Positions 1 to 12,330 of a stretch of 64,000 nt of DNA are shown here, one piece after another; the first letter of the stretch is position 1; each line of letters begins with the position of its first letter. Source of the stretch: Atrichornis clamosus. Its lineage: Eukaryota > Chordata > Aves > Passeriformes > Menuridae. The notes under the pieces were generated by a model. The model worked only from the letters and a program-made list of their open reading frames with translations. It made no database searches and was not told the origin of the DNA. The position numbers and the translations under genes are program-made. The DNA is taken from positions 158,628 to 222,627 of the forward strand of contig WBMZ01010923.1 of NCBI GenBank assembly GCA_013400975.1. The letters are read 5' to 3'.

Positions 1-345
1 ACCAGACCAGCGCCCAGATGTGTTTTTTTCCCAGAGCTAAGCAGAGGAGAAGGATCACTTCCCTTGACCTGCTGGTGGAGTTCTCTCTAATGCAGCCCAG
101 GATGCTGTTGGCTCTCTGCCACATGGGAACATTGCTGGCTCATGGTGAACTTTCTGGGACTTGCCCCAAGTACTTTTCTGCAAACCTGCTTCCCGGTCAG
201 CCAAATCCCAGCCTGTACCAGTGCCTGGGGTTGTTCTTCCCCAAATGCAAAACTTTGAATTATGCATCTCTGGAGGGTTTTTTATGTCTATTTCTCAAGC
301 CAGTCAATGCCTCTCTGAAAGTCAGCAAAATCACCTGATCTATCA
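1..345 (-). mobile_element. CR1 LINE fragment, 3' part (continues left of window)
   Basis: Read on the plus strand, this is the reverse complement of the avian CR1 region between the reverse-transcriptase C-terminus and the 3' UTR. Recognisable blocks include ATGCAGCCCAGGATGCTGTT, a CATTGCTGGCTCATG block, CAGCCTGTACCAGTGCCTGG, and a degraded version of the block normally reading CTCCAGCCTGTCCAGGTCCC (around 292-330). It is cut by the window edge. Divergence is moderate. It is in the same orientation as, and directly downstream (in CR1 direction) of, the endonuclease-linker piece at 346-664, so the two are probably one element with a missing middle. Confidence 0.85.
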
Positions 346-664
346 AACACTCCTTTTTTCCCTATGTAGTGTTCCTGATGCCTTTACTTGATGTCCTGGG
401 ATGGACCATTCTGAAGCTTAGAGCAGGTGATCCTTGAAAATCAAAGAGATCTCCTTGTTTCTTTTTCTTTTGCTTCCCCAGGGCCTTATCCCATGCATTT
501 CTTCCAATCAGGTTCCTAAACAAGTTTGCTTTCCTAAAATCCAGGCTGAAACACTCATTTGCCTCATTGACTCCTACTAAGACATCAACACTGAAGCCAA
601 AGTTCCTCCCAGCATTCACATCTTCAGCCAGTTCTTCTTTGTGGATACAGTCTTTGTTTTTCAC
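346..664 (-). pseudogene. CR1 ORF2 remnant: endonuclease C-terminus and linker
   Basis: The minus strand carries an open frame of about 100 codons (362-664) matching the region just after the CR1 endonuclease domain. The stretch LDFRKANLFRNLIGRNAWDKAL follows the usual pattern LDFRRAxxxLFRxLLGRxPWDKAL, and an N-K-(D/E)-x-x-x-x-K-E-E-L stretch precedes it. In a full-length CR1 this protein makes the endonuclease and reverse transcriptase that copy CR1 RNA into new sites. Here only the end of the nuclease and the linker survive. The catalytic GDFN part and the whole reverse-transcriptase core are missing, so it is dead. The frame has stayed open, but length and context do not suggest use by the host. 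Confidence 0.75.
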
Positions 665-975
665 ACTTGAAATACCAGGACTGGCAATGGAAATTAATCT
701 TTGCTTATAGAGAAGATTTTTTTACGCTAGACTTATTTCTCAGCATTGAACTCATGCTTCTAGCAATCTGATTTTATATGAAGATACATAGTCTAATAAA
801 TACTATGCAAAAGAAGATTTCTCTTGTTTGTATTTCAATTATTTGTCCATAAATTTTTGATGTAGGTAATATTTAGCCAGCCCCTCCCTGTATGTGTATG
901 TGTAACAAATGATAATATGGCATAATTGCTTTGCTGGCATGACTTTATGATTTCTTCGTTACTCATATCATGAGG
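665..975. other. Intergenic AT-rich sequence, nothing recognised
   Basis: Short unique spacer between the CR1 remnant and the LTR. It contains no gene-like frame, splice pair or repeat that I recognise. Confidence 0.6.
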
Positions 976-1553
976 TGTGCTGGTTTTGGCTGCGGTAGAG
1001 TTGATTTTCTTCCCAGTGGCTGGTGTGGGGCTGTGATTTGGGTTTGTGCTGAACACAGGGCTGATAGTACAGAGATGTTTTTGTTATTGCTGGGCAGGGC
1101 TCACACAGTGCCAAGGCCTTTGCTGGTTTTTGCATGGCCACGCTGGCGAGGAACTTGGGAGCGCTTGGGAGGAGACACAGCTGGAGCCAGGTGACCCCAG
1201 CTGTCCAAGGGGATATTCCACACCATATGACATCACGCTCAGTGTATAAACTGGGGAAGAAGGAAGAAGTGGGGGATATTCAGAGCGATGGCATGTGTCT
1301 TCCCAAACCACCGGTACAAGTGATGTGCTCTCCTGGGGATGCCGAACACCTGCCTGCCTATAGGAAGCAGTGAATTAATTCCTGGCTTTTTTTGCTTGCT
1401 TGCACCCATGGTTTTGCTTTTCCTATCAAACTGTCTTTGCATCAATCCATGAGTTTTCTAGCTCTTTGACCCTCCCAATTTTCTCCCCAATCCCACAGAA
1501 GGGGAGAGTGAGCCGTGTGGTGCTTGGCTGCTGGCTGGGGTTAAACCACGACA
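976..1553 (+). mobile_element. Solo LTR of an avian endogenous retrovirus (ERVL-like)
   Basis: The 578-bp element starts TGTGCTGGTTTTGGCTG and ends GGGGTTAAACCACGACA, the ends of a common avian ERV LTR family that I associate with class III (ERVL). Inside, in order, are a GGGATATTCCACACCATATGA block (about 1210-1230), a TATA box (TATAAA, 1245-1250), a degraded poly(A)-signal region with CTATCAAACTGTC (about 1424-1436) where intact copies read CTATTAAACTGTC, and a C-rich U5 block. No internal viral sequence or second LTR flanks it, so it is a solo LTR left by recombination. The five flanking bases (TGAGG and GAAGA) do not match, which suggests age or later rearrangement. The family name is uncertain; LTR identity is firm. 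Confidence 0.88.
1245..1250 (+). promoter_or_regulatory. TATA box of the solo LTR
   Basis: TATAAA in the context AGTGTATAAACTGGGG, at the position where this LTR family has its core promoter (U3/R boundary). It is possibly still able to start transcription to the right; this is not testable from sequence alone. Confidence 0.6.
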
Positions 1554-3927
1554 GAAGACTACAAATCAGAAGTGCCAGGTTCTCCTAAATGAATGCTGTG
1601 AGTCTCAAGGATGTGGCCTGTGTGACAGGATGATTGAGGAATACTCAGAGCATGGCTGAATAAGAATAGCTCCTGGAAAATCAGCCCATCAGTTTGATGA
1701 CTGAGTTTTAATTAGGAAACCTGAGTGTTTTCTCTAGAACTTTGTTTGAACTACGTATAACATGTATGACCTGATTCAATTAGGTGAGAATTAGGAAAAA
1801 TTCTTATTTAGCTCTAGGCTAATTTTAGTTTGATTAGAGATGAATTATGAGTATTAGAATGGTAAATATTATCAAATCTAGATTGCTGATATAGGGTCTG
1901 AAAGGGGACTTGGATTTGAGTATTATAATATTTCAGTAGTTTTCATGGAAACTCATTTCTTAGGCAGGGAAATCATGCTACCAGTGGGGTTTTTTGCATT
2001 CCCATCATGTAGGCTAAAACTAGATTTTAAGATGCCTCCAAAATAAAACTGAAATCCTGCTAAGTGTGAAACACAGTGAGAGCTAGAAATTATAGAACAC
2101 TGTGGAGATGAGGAGATCTAGGTCTGAACCCAAGCTCCTTGAGACCCACATCCAAGCCTTTTGATTTAAACCATTTCTGAGCAAAGCAAAGCTACAACAG
2201 CTTTAGCTTGCAGCACTTGAAGAGGGAGATGAAAGAAATGCTAAGATTATAGACAGGCATTATTTCTCACCATTCAGACTTAAATGAATCAATACTTTGT
2301 TCTTAAATTACATTTTCACTATAAGAGAGAGACTGCCAACTTTCATCAGATGCACTGATACTAAGTGCTCCCAAATTTCGGAATGAAATAATTGTGTTAA
2401 ACTAATGTGCATAGTTACAGTTATATTGATTTACAGTGCAGATCTGAGAATGGAATTTGCAAGCTCGGCAGGTTTGCAATACAGAACCTTTTAATAAATC
2501 TAGAAATATTAGTTATACTGTAAAGTTGAGCATTTAACTATTCCGTACGGCATTTGGCTATTAAAGAAAGCACTGGAAGTGTAAAAATGATCTGATTTCA
2601 TCAAGATATATTTCTCCATATGCAGGAATACATTTCTGGGATAAAATTAGAAACAGTGAAACGATTTACTTTAAATCTGGAGGTAGCAACTCTATTGAAT
2701 GTGACAAGAAAAATTAAATAATGAATCCTGGAACATGTGTGTCCCTGTGAGTAGGTTGGATGCAGGCATAAGGCAGTGGGACCACATCTGGATTGCACTT
2801 TCCAGCACCAACCGTTACTTTCTCATATAAGAGAAATGCTTTGGAAATATAAAATTTGACCCAAAGAGCTGGTTTTTTTCCTTCACTTTTCCTCATCCTC
2901 TTCCTTTCCTATAACATAGTCTGAAAAGGCACAAGGTCTGGGACTTCAGAGGTTTTGGCTGTTGTGCTTTTGTTTTATTTTACCTTGAAATTTACTACTC
3001 AGGGCACAGTTGCTTCATTTCTGTTTCATTATTTGTCTATCCCATGCTGTAAGAAATATAAATATAGGATCAAGACTTTCTAGTACTGACATTTCAGTTG
3101 TTTGAGGAGAAAATAAATCTATGTTTAATTTAATCTATACCTCTTTTATCATCAGATTATATAAAATTATGCTCCCCCATAAAAGGACTTGTGCAGTGTG
3201 GTTCTTGTTTCTCATAAATGCTGTTTTTTCTTTAGCTCCACATATAACCATAAATTCACATATAACATCCTTTGTGCAGTCTTTGAATGGGAGAGATGTT
3301 TATCTCATGATAATGCCATGGGACCTGGTCTGGTGGTTTCAAATTCGACGGAGAGAAAGGGTTCTAGGACTATAATTCGGAGACCAAAGAAATGAATATA
3401 TCTATTGTAAATGAACTTTATAGCTATCCAAGGCCACTGTTAGGATTTTAAGTGCAAAAAAGAAATATTTCTTTGTTCAAAATAAATAACTCCAAATCAG
3501 ACATCAAACCACATGTAAAGGGAGATAGTCAGAGTGTTTATATCTTTGCTATGTTATAGCTTCACCTCTTGATTTTCCTTACTTAATAAGCAAGGGAAGC
3601 AGTAGAATATTTTTTTTACTGTAATGCATGCACAATGGACAAATTATTTTTCTTTAATTGTTAAGGTAAGAAGAGATCCTATCCTTAGTAAACAGAAGTT
3701 AGGTGTTTTAAAGAGACAAAACCTCGACTATGTATAACCTTTCCAAAACTCCAAACTATTCTTCCCTACTGATAGTGCTAAGCAGTGGAAACATAGCATG
3801 AGGTTAGCTTCTCTTATGGTTTTATTCAGAGATAAACTACGTGTTCCTTCATGATTAAAAGTACAGTTGGATGGAAATTTAAATAGAGAAATATCTCTGC
3901 ATCTGACTTGCTGTTTTCTCTTTATTT
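1554..3927. other. Unique AT-rich sequence without a supported gene
   Basis: The open frames here (longest about 84 codons) lack protein-family resemblance, codon bias or paired splice sites. No structured RNA or repeat was recognised. A small CpG-bearing spot near 3345-3380 is not explained. Confidence 0.55.
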
Positions 3928-4060
3928 CATAGAATCATAGAATGGCCTGGGTAGGAAAGGGCCGTAAAGATCATCCTGTCCCAAACCCCCCTGGCATGGG
4001 CAGGGACACCTTGCACTAAACCAGGTGCTCCAAGTTCTGTCCAACCTGCTGTCAGCAGTA
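3928..4060 (-). mobile_element. CR1 3' end, short fragment
   Basis: Begins TCATAGAATCATAGAATGG, the reverse complement of the CR1 terminal repeat, followed by CCTGGGTAGGAAAGGGCC, an AAAGATCATC block and CATGGGCAGGGACACCTT, all hallmarks of the avian CR1 3' UTR. Similarity fades after about 4045, as expected for a 5'-truncated insertion. Confidence 0.9.
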
Positions 4061-5341
4061 CTTAAAGTATTAGAAAGGTAAATGTGCAGACCTTGGAATA
4101 GAGCAGAACAGAAAAAAAAAAAAAAAAGAAAAAAAAAAAAAGATGGCATGAATTATTCTGGTAAAATGAGACTTGGCTGGAGGGCTCCAGGACACCTGTG
4201 ACCACCTAAGCCTAATTCCTGTGTATCTTTTATAATAGTGGACTCGAGAAATCCTTACATGTATTTATTTCCCTACAGAGGTGGCATAAATACCAGTCCT
4301 CTGTCAAAAAATTGGCAGAATAGCAGTCTTCACTGCATGATCTTTTTCATCCAAACAAGAAATTTTGAGTTCTAAAAAAAAAAACCCCTGTAACCCTGTC
4401 AGCCCTGCTTAACCTCCATTAGAGGCTTCAATTTGGCTGTCTGTCTTCTCTGAAGTCTAAAAGCTGTTACTTGGCTGTCATAAGCTGGGATGGCTGATGG
4501 TCATGGCTATTGCAGTGGATAAAGGCTGGAGCTGAGAGGTGAGGAAAATTAGAAAATCCATGCTGCTTGCTCTGCTTGTGCTGTTCACTACAGTGAAGTC
4601 TGAGCTTTTCCACGCGTTGCCATTCCGTCAATTTTCACACGTCTGTCTGCCCTCATTTAAGAAAGGAAGGATGATTCAAAAAAATGAGTTGTAGTTCTTC
4701 AAAACTTCAAGGTTATTATTGAAAATATGCAATTATCATTCCCCTCTGTTTTTTTAGAATAACGTGTTTAAACTCTGTAATGTTTTTGAAGGGAAGGAAT
4801 GTCATGAAAATCATACAGTAACTTGCTGAAAAGTGCTACAACAACAAAGAACTTCAGTGATTTTGGTGAACTCAGGTGAGCTGGTTCTAATTACATGCAT
4901 TCACTTTGAATTTCAAATATGGAAAACCACAGGAAATCAGGAGCATATTTTGGAACGTATTTGGTACATTAGAGAAGAGAGAATAAAATTCTCTCTGAGG
5001 TAAATGACTGTTAAAATATTAACTAGAATGGAAAGTATGTAAATTTCAGGCAAAGAAACTTTTCCCCTTTACTCCTATTCCTCTTGAGAACTTATTTTTT
5101 TTTAAGGCATTATATTAGAGATTATATACGTAAAATAAATAATTCTACATGTTTTACATTTTGCTTGTTGTGGTTCTAAGATAAAGGTACAAGGAATGAA
5201 CAAGAAAATTTTACTTGCATGCATGATTTTAGGAAATTTCAGAAATTGCACTGAAATATGATGGGGAAACAGTCAGCCTTCCTCTTGGTGTACAAAGAAC
5301 AAATTTCTTGTTTAATTTCCCCATTTTGTATGAACTAAAAT
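4061..5341. other. Unique sequence; one A-rich tract
   Basis: Holds a 30-base nearly pure A tract at 4111-4141 and otherwise ordinary AT-rich DNA. A splice-site pair at 4758-4875 was considered and rejected because all frames are closed. Confidence 0.55.
4111..4141. repeat. Poly(A) tract
   Basis: About 30 bases of A with a single G interruption. No AATAAA-bearing transcript copy precedes it, so it is treated as simple sequence, not the tail of a retrocopy. Confidence 0.9.
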
Positions 5342-5935
5342 GTGGCAGCAGGAGCAGGGCAGGGACTGTCCCTGTGCAGGGCTCTGGTGAGGCCACACCT
5401 CCAGTGCTGTGTCCAGTGCTGGGCCCCTCACTGCAAGAAGGACATGGAGGGGCTGGAGCGTGTCCAGGGAAGGGCAACAGAGCTGGGGAAGGGTCTGGAG
5501 CACAAGTCCAGTGAGGAGCACCTGAGGGAGCTGGGGGGGCTCGGCCTGGAGCAAAGGAGGCTCAGGGGGGACCTTCTCACCCTCTACAACTCCCTGACAG
5601 GAGGGGGCAGCCAGGTGGGGTCAGGCTCTGCTCCCAAGGCAAAATTAGGTAGGACAAGATAGCACAAGAGGAAACGGCCTCAGGCTGCTCCATGGGAGGT
5701 GTAGATTGGTTATTAAGGATAATTTATTCAATCAAATGGTTTTCGAGCTTTGGAACATACTGCCCAGGGAAGAGGTTGAGTCAAGATCCCTGGAGTATTT
5801 CAAAGACAGGTAGATGTGGGAGGGCGTGTGACTGAGGGTCATGGCTTAGTGGTGGGCTTAGCAGTGCTGGGTTAACAGTTGGACTCACTGATCTTAAAGG
5901 TCTTTTCCAACCTAAACTGTTCTATGATGATTTAA
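5342..5935 (+). mobile_element. CR1 LINE, about 590 bp of the 3' region
   Basis: Plus-strand CR1. Successive blocks match the consensus: GAGGCCACACCTCCAGTGCT, GCTGGAGCGTGTCCAGGGAA, GGTCTGGAGCACAAGTC, a CTCTACAACT(A/C)CCTGA block, AGGAAACGGCCTCA, GGAACATACTGCCCAGGGAA, and a 3' end GGTTGGAC-type block leading to AAAGGTCTTTTCCAACCTAA and TTCTATGATG. The 3' end with AAAGGTCTTTTCCAACCTAA is the same subgroup as the minus-strand copy at 60733. The open frames inside (up to 106 codons) are remnants or shadows of this element, not genes. Confidence 0.93.
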
Positions 5936-8900
5936 TTGTAAAGGTGAATCTGTTTCACTCATAGCTGCTCTGCCCTGTGGGGGATTGAAGATCCTGCCTT
6001 CATCTCTTCATCCAGGACGATGGCAGGACCTTCATCTCTCTTATTTTATTACACTTATTTTATTCTCCAAGTGGGATGTCCCAGCTCTAACTTTCTCAAA
6101 AACAAATGAGCTGCAAAGCTCTACCCTGCCATGTAACTCAGCCTTTTTTTCCATTTAAACCAAGCACCCTGGATTAATTAATTTCCTGCCTGTCTCGAAG
6201 CAAAGGCAGGTGACACCACAATTATTCCTGTTGGGTGCACCCTTGCTTTCTCTTTCAATGGCATACACACATACACACGTGGTTTTCTTGCAGAGCCGTG
6301 GGAAAGCATGGCCATCTGGAAGTTTTTAAATTGAATGTTGTCCTTTCTGGTAGGTTCTCCATACCATGCACGGCTCCAGCAGCACTTATTCACATAACTG
6401 AAGTATTCACCAGGTGCCCCACAATCTTTTGTTTTCAAAGTAAATTGTGGGGCCAGGTGTTAAAATATAAATCAGGACTGGCAGTGGCCAGGAGTCTTTC
6501 AAAACAACTATTTCTCAGGGATTTCTTAGTTTTCAGATCTTTCTAATACTGGAAAAGGAGATGGAGGGAGAAAAATTTTAAGCCAGTTTTGACTGTATTC
6601 TAGTCTCATGTAGCCATGGGAAAAAAGTGTTTGTATTCCAATGCGAGATTAAAACAAATTTGGTGCCTCAAAACTCCGTTACCCAGAAATAGTTCAGATC
6701 CAGTCCCCTGAGGAACAGAAAGAACAACAAAGAGCAGCACCTGGCTTTGTAAAGCACATCTTATTTTGAAACAAATAAATGAATTCTCATGGCCGTTTCA
6801 GGTTTGAGAACCAGAAAGAGTGATAGTCTAAGTAAAATCTGAATTAACAGCTCAGCAGTAACATCCATGGTGCCATTTCAGATGTGGCTGCTTTCTTTAG
6901 CTGTTATTTACCCTTCTCTGCATCTACTTTAAAATTGGATAGTTGATGAGAGCTGTATTAATCACATTTACTGCTTTGAAGTTGCTAACTGGGGAATAGG
7001 AAATAAAAAACCTTACTGGGATTTTTTTAAGGGAAATATATCTGTACTAAACGGGTTTTCTGTTTTTGTTGTTCCCTCTTCTCCCAAAATGTTAAAGTTG
7101 TGCTCTAAAAACTTAACAAAAACCCCACTAAATTTATTGAATTAGGGAACAGTGGCAGTTTGTCCTTCACACAGCTTTATACAGGATCTTTATTGAATTA
7201 TAAACAGGAAGAAAATGCATTTATTTCACAGAATATAATACGGCATTTTATTTTGTCTCAATAAAAAGATTTCATCCCTTTTATGACAGGACATGTGCCA
7301 GATTATGCATATTATTGCTACAAAATCACTATTAACTGTTCAAGTTTTCCTTACATGTTTTTGTTTAAAAGTGACTTAAAATCACAATAATGTGTAGAAG
7401 CCATTTTTCTGCTAACATGTATATATGTATATATATTATGTGCAATTAACTACTTGCTAACTCTTAATTATGCTGAAAATTTCCATTCACTGTGAGTTTA
7501 AAAGTTCTTTTCTGGAGCATCCTGTCTTTCTAAATACCAGTGCTATTTTTAGAAAAATGTCCATTTTGAGACAGCTTTTTTTGTCTTGGTGGGCCTCAAG
7601 AATTCCACTTATGAGATATTATATTAAGATACAGAATTCCAATTCCGCATGAGGTGTTAATCCAAATTAATAAAATGCAGCCGAGTGAAGCTAAATATAG
7701 AAATCTATATAATTGAAGATACTTTTAATAGAGATAATTTTTAAATGCAGCTATTGGAATTTGGAAATTGCATGAATGCACCTCAAGCATTGTAAATAGA
7801 TGGAAAATTTCTGGAAGGTTGTGCATCTAAACTGGTCTCCTTTTAAGAGCTTTTTTCAAAGACAATTTACTGCCTCAAATATTAACATAAATATTACTAA
7901 TAAATATTCTATTTTGTGCTTTTATGACATTGGAGGAATATGACTTTTGCATAGAGTCACACGTTAAGGAAAAAAAAAACAACAAACAAGCCAAACTAGC
8001 CAGCAAAGAAACCCAATCTTCAACCTGTACTCATAAATGCCATTTCATTTGTTTAATTGATTTAATTTGCTTTTACTGTCTTCATTCCGAGGTGCTGGGT
8101 GTGCACACAGAGCAGGTATGATGCTTATGCACAGAATCACTGCTCCCACACAATTTAGGAACTAATTGTGCCCTTAGACAGAATAAATAAACAGAAACAG
8201 TGATAAAAGAGAAAAACCCAAACAAGGAGAACATTTGGAACAACCAACAAGTCAGAAGATTAACATTGATTTCAGTGGAGTTTGGGAGTGGGTTTATACT
8301 GCGAGGATGTTGTCTTGGATCATTTGGAGGATAGAAAGTGGATGTCACAGCAGATTGCTGCAGTCTATGGTCATAGAGCCAAAATTTATCTGCTTTATTC
8401 ACTGGAGATTCTATTTAAGATATGGCCACCTTCAAAGAGTATTTGATTAAAGCACCATAAAACATAAAATTTGATAGAATACTCATTATTAATAACAAAG
8501 ACGAATGTGTGAGAGGAGGAGGATCAGAACACATGAGTGTTCTCTGTGTGCTCTCTGTGAGTGTGATATGTGCTGGCAGCTGTTCTAAGTGAGGTGAGCT
8601 TCAATTTTAACTGCAGGACCTGTTTGAAGACAGCTAAAAGCATAATTCAAAACAACAGCACTAACCGACCTTTATTGTTATTATTATTATTTATGGAGCT
8701 TCCTGAATACAGGAAAAAACCAAAATGCAAGGTCTACATCTAGGTCAGTTTTTTAGATCATAATATTCCATCACTAATATTTAAATTAACAAAATTATTT
8801 TGATTTTTGTTTTTATTCTCCTAGTCAGAGGGAAATAATTTTAAGATTTTGGGGATAATGTTTGATAGTGTGTTGAGTTTAAATCACCAACACTTGCAAT

Positions 8901-11900
8901 CGGTGTGTAATCAATGCTTGCTCTTCACTGTTTGTAGAAAAAATCCCATAAATTGATACTATAATATTATTTTCTAGTTCTTGTGACACTGAATGCACTG
9001 TGTGGATGCATGCCCTTGTGGGTGATTATTTATCAGCTGCAAAGTGCTGCTGCCTGTCCCTGATCCTAATTCAATCATGTTATACACCCATTTCTTGAAA
9101 AAATTAATACTAGGTATTGATCTCCTTATAGCACTCGATATAAAAGGCCCATGGCAAAGGAGGAATTAAAAATGTCAAGTTAATATAAAATGTATAAATG
9201 TTGATTTTAATAGCCATAGTTTGGCTAAGAGAGAGTGATGGTGATCAATACCTTGCAGTAGAAATTCTATTACTGTTGCTTGCAAATAATTAATTGATCA
9301 ATTATTAACCGTGAAACTGATACAGCTTAACATTTGATGTAATTAAGGGACAGACTCAAAGAACTTGGGCTGGAATGCTCATGAAAAGTTAATTGAACAG
9401 CGTAGAAGTTCAAGTTTTCCTAGAATATTGACTTTTTATCCAGACTTTTTCTATTGGAGACAGGTGGTTGAAATTTATAGCCCAGAGAAGAGTTTAGCCT
9501 CAGGCATCAACTTACAGCCTGCTGATCTTGTTAAGAGTAATACAGATGTCATTTATTAAGAAAAAAACAAACAAGAAACAAACATATTTTTCTGTGTCTG
9601 ACACTTAGCAATGAGGGGATTTGGTGGGTGCCTCTTCCACCTGTATTTCATAGCACCGGTGACAAGGCAGCTCATAAAACCACAAAGTGCATGACACGAC
9701 TCATCTATCGAAATTTCATTGGATATCTGAGATCAACGGTGCATTTAATGCATCTAGAACCTTAGATAACATCATTTTAATTAAAAATGCTGGCAGAGTA
9801 ATTACTTTTTAAGCATATGGCCGCAGATAAGAAAATTGAATGACACTTAAATTGGGTAGGTAAGAAAATGAATTTGCATTAAAAAGTAGCTATCAGCCAT
9901 TTCAGTGACAATGTGGGAGATCAAGGTTACAGATCTTCGCTCTGCAGGTTGGGGAACCTGCTTTATGAGAGCTGATATATTTGGGCTTTAAGGAAAATGA
10001 GGTCTCAGGGATTTTTCTCATCTCGGTTTCAGTTTAATTAGTGTCATTACACAGAGCAGCATTTGTTCCTTTTAGGGAATAGCAGACAAATGGCCCCTTC
10101 AAAAATCAGGAGAAAATGTCACGGCTCTGTAATTGCAACAAGTGGACGGTCAGTATTGGGGGTGAAGGCGTGGTTTAAATGGATTTCTGCAATTTTATTT
10201 TTGGAATGCTATATTAATCCAGTTAAAGGTTCCCTATTCTGAGGTTCAAAGAAATATAAAGCGAGAAAGAGAGCACAGACAACTCTCCCTGGTGCTTCAT
10301 TACCACCTTTCTGATTCAAGGGGTTGTTTTTTTTTGAAATGAGAATTGGCATCTTAGTAGCCCTAAAAATTACTTTAATTAATTTTTGCTATATCTAAAA
10401 AATAAATTATTGACCTTATTTTATTCAATTTTTTGCTCGGTTTATGTATACATTTTCAAAGCAAATGTGTAAAGATAAATTCTTCTGAGGGCATCAGATA
10501 AAAAATGGATTTTTTTTTCAAAATAAACAAGTCCTATTAATTTATACTTTCAGGAATTCATTTTTAATATTTAACCTGCCAACAATAAAAACGTGAGTCT
10601 GAGCTGTAAGATTTTACTCTCTGCCCAAAATGTAGATTTCCTCATAAAGTACTTTTAAAAAGTCTGAACTATCCTGAATATCAGACTCTTTTCTGGACTC
10701 AGTGATGTTCATATCCACATGTTGTCTGTTAAGTCTTATCTGGTACTCTTTGGCAAGGAGAAATAATGTTGTCATTGTCCAGTCTAAAAAAAAACCCCTG
10801 AAAACCACCACAAAAAAATCATTAACAACCACAAAAACCCCAACAACTGCAAACTCCCCCCTGCAAAAAACACCCCAAATGAACAGCCCTCTCTAAAAAA
10901 AAAAAAAAAAAATCCAAAAACAAAACCAGAAAAACAATCACAAAGCCATCGTTTAAAAAGTACCAAAATACCCAAGTTCTATGGATGGGTGAAGAATATT
11001 TTCCCAAAGGATTTTTTTTTTACTTTATCCAGCCTCTGACATGCTCATTTCATTGGACTTGCTTTAGTGGAGAACACTCCCAAGTGCAAAACTCTTCAAA
11101 GCCTGTATGACAGCTGAACATCCCAGCTGGCAGACAAGGTGTCAGGTGACAAATATGAATATCACAATATCCCAACTTCTGGGTTTTTTCATTTTTTTTG
11201 GTTTTTGGGGTTTTTTTGGTAGTGATTGGAGTTAAGCCCCAAGTTTCTTAGCTACAAGGCTCTTGGAGAATTGTGAATGCTATGCTGAACTTAAACTCAA
11301 AGTCATGCAGAACAAAGAGGATACTTCTCATTTCAGAAAGGAGGTAAATTAACTGAAATCCTGGACAAAAATAAGCAATATTCTGTTTTAAACCTACATG
11401 TCTTGTGACAACTGGACCTAACTAGAATGTTATTTTAAACCTGTGCATGCCAAAAGATGCTCCTAAAGTGCTGGCAGATTTGGCTTGTGTTATGAATATG
11501 TCTGAGTAGAGGATAACCATTTTATTGCAAATTTAAATGCCTGCACCTGTATGTGTTTCTTCTTACTACCACATAGAAAAACAAAAATAGAAACTTTATG
11601 CCTATATTTAACTGCATATTGCTCCTTAGAATCATTACAAACAATTTAACCTATGAATAAAATGATGTAACTTTTTTTTCTTTTTTTAAAGTGTACTTTC
11701 CCCTAGAGTAACTTGTGACAATTATCAGAAATATTTTAGGCTTCTTGTAAAGTTCCTCTCTCTTTTTATATCTTGTTAGCTTTTTATTTTTTGTGCAAAT
11801 TTACTTTGCATATTCCACCATAAATATCCCAAAATGTTTATTATTGTTGAGCTGGCTTTCTCTAAGGAGCAATGACACTCCTGGTGCCATCCCAACAGGC

Positions 11901-11989
11901 CTATGCATTTTTCTACTTCTTACCAGCAAATTTACATTTAGTTTCCTAGAAAACTGAGCTTTGTGGGGTGTCAGTCAGAAAAGATACAA
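5936..11989. other. Six kilobases of AT-rich unique sequence, no supported gene
   Basis: Apart from low-complexity tracts at 10784-10940 and 11184-11218 and a TATATG-rich spot near 7420-7440, nothing is recognised. Frames are short (106 codons at most) and have no family resemblance. The 9690-10160 stretch reads like a conserved noncoding element: it has several TAATTA or AATTAA cores, a CATATGG E-box and an AGATAAG GATA site close together. That is only an impression. Confidence 0.5.
10784..10940. repeat. A/C-rich low-complexity tract
   Basis: Runs of A broken by C-rich triplets (AAAACCCC, ACCACAAAAA) with an 18-base A run at about 10897-10914. Very similar in style to the tract at 19216-19387. 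Open frames across it are compositional artefacts. Confidence 0.8.
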
Positions 11990-12330
11990 TTTTCTGATGG
12001 TTGCTGGTCCATGAAGGTTCCGCATTTCTTCTTGGATATGTTCTTGTCTCTGCAAAGTTTTCTTCTACCCAGCTGACACCCAGCCTGCGTGGTCCCACAG
12101 TGTTATCCCATTTCAGATGCAGGGTTTAACGCTGCCTTACTTCTCTGAACCTTCTGGGGTTCTGTCAGCCCATTGCTTCAGCCTGCCGAGGTCCCACAGT
12201 GTAAGAGCCCTGCCCTTCTGCACCCTGGTTTGGTGCTCTCAGCTGGAGAACGTGCTCAGGACATCCCTAGCACCTGGCTGCCTCTTGGGGTTTCTTCGTG
12301 CTGATTGCATCTCCCTAAGGATGGCAGTCC
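11990..12330 (-). mobile_element. Old CR1 fragment
   Basis: Diverged CR1 in reverse complement. The best-preserved part is about 12110-12195: TTTCAGATGCAGGGTTTAAC followed by a block close to the CR1 reading TTCCTGTCAGCCCATTTCTC and by CAGCCTGCCGAGGTCCC. A TTGCTGGTCCATG block near 12000 matches the CATTGCTGGCTCATG region. The order of blocks is right for CR1. Many small indels indicate an old copy. Confidence 0.7.

Noticed and set aside
4758..4875. Exon-like segment between a good acceptor and a CTCAG|GTGAGC donor
   Set aside because: All three frames contain stops and no companion exon is visible. It could only be noncoding, and such pairs are frequent by chance.
8533..8550. AGAACA...TGTTCT inverted repeat resembling a steroid-receptor site
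   Set aside because: The half-sites are separated by six bases, not the three required by glucocorticoid or androgen receptor elements.
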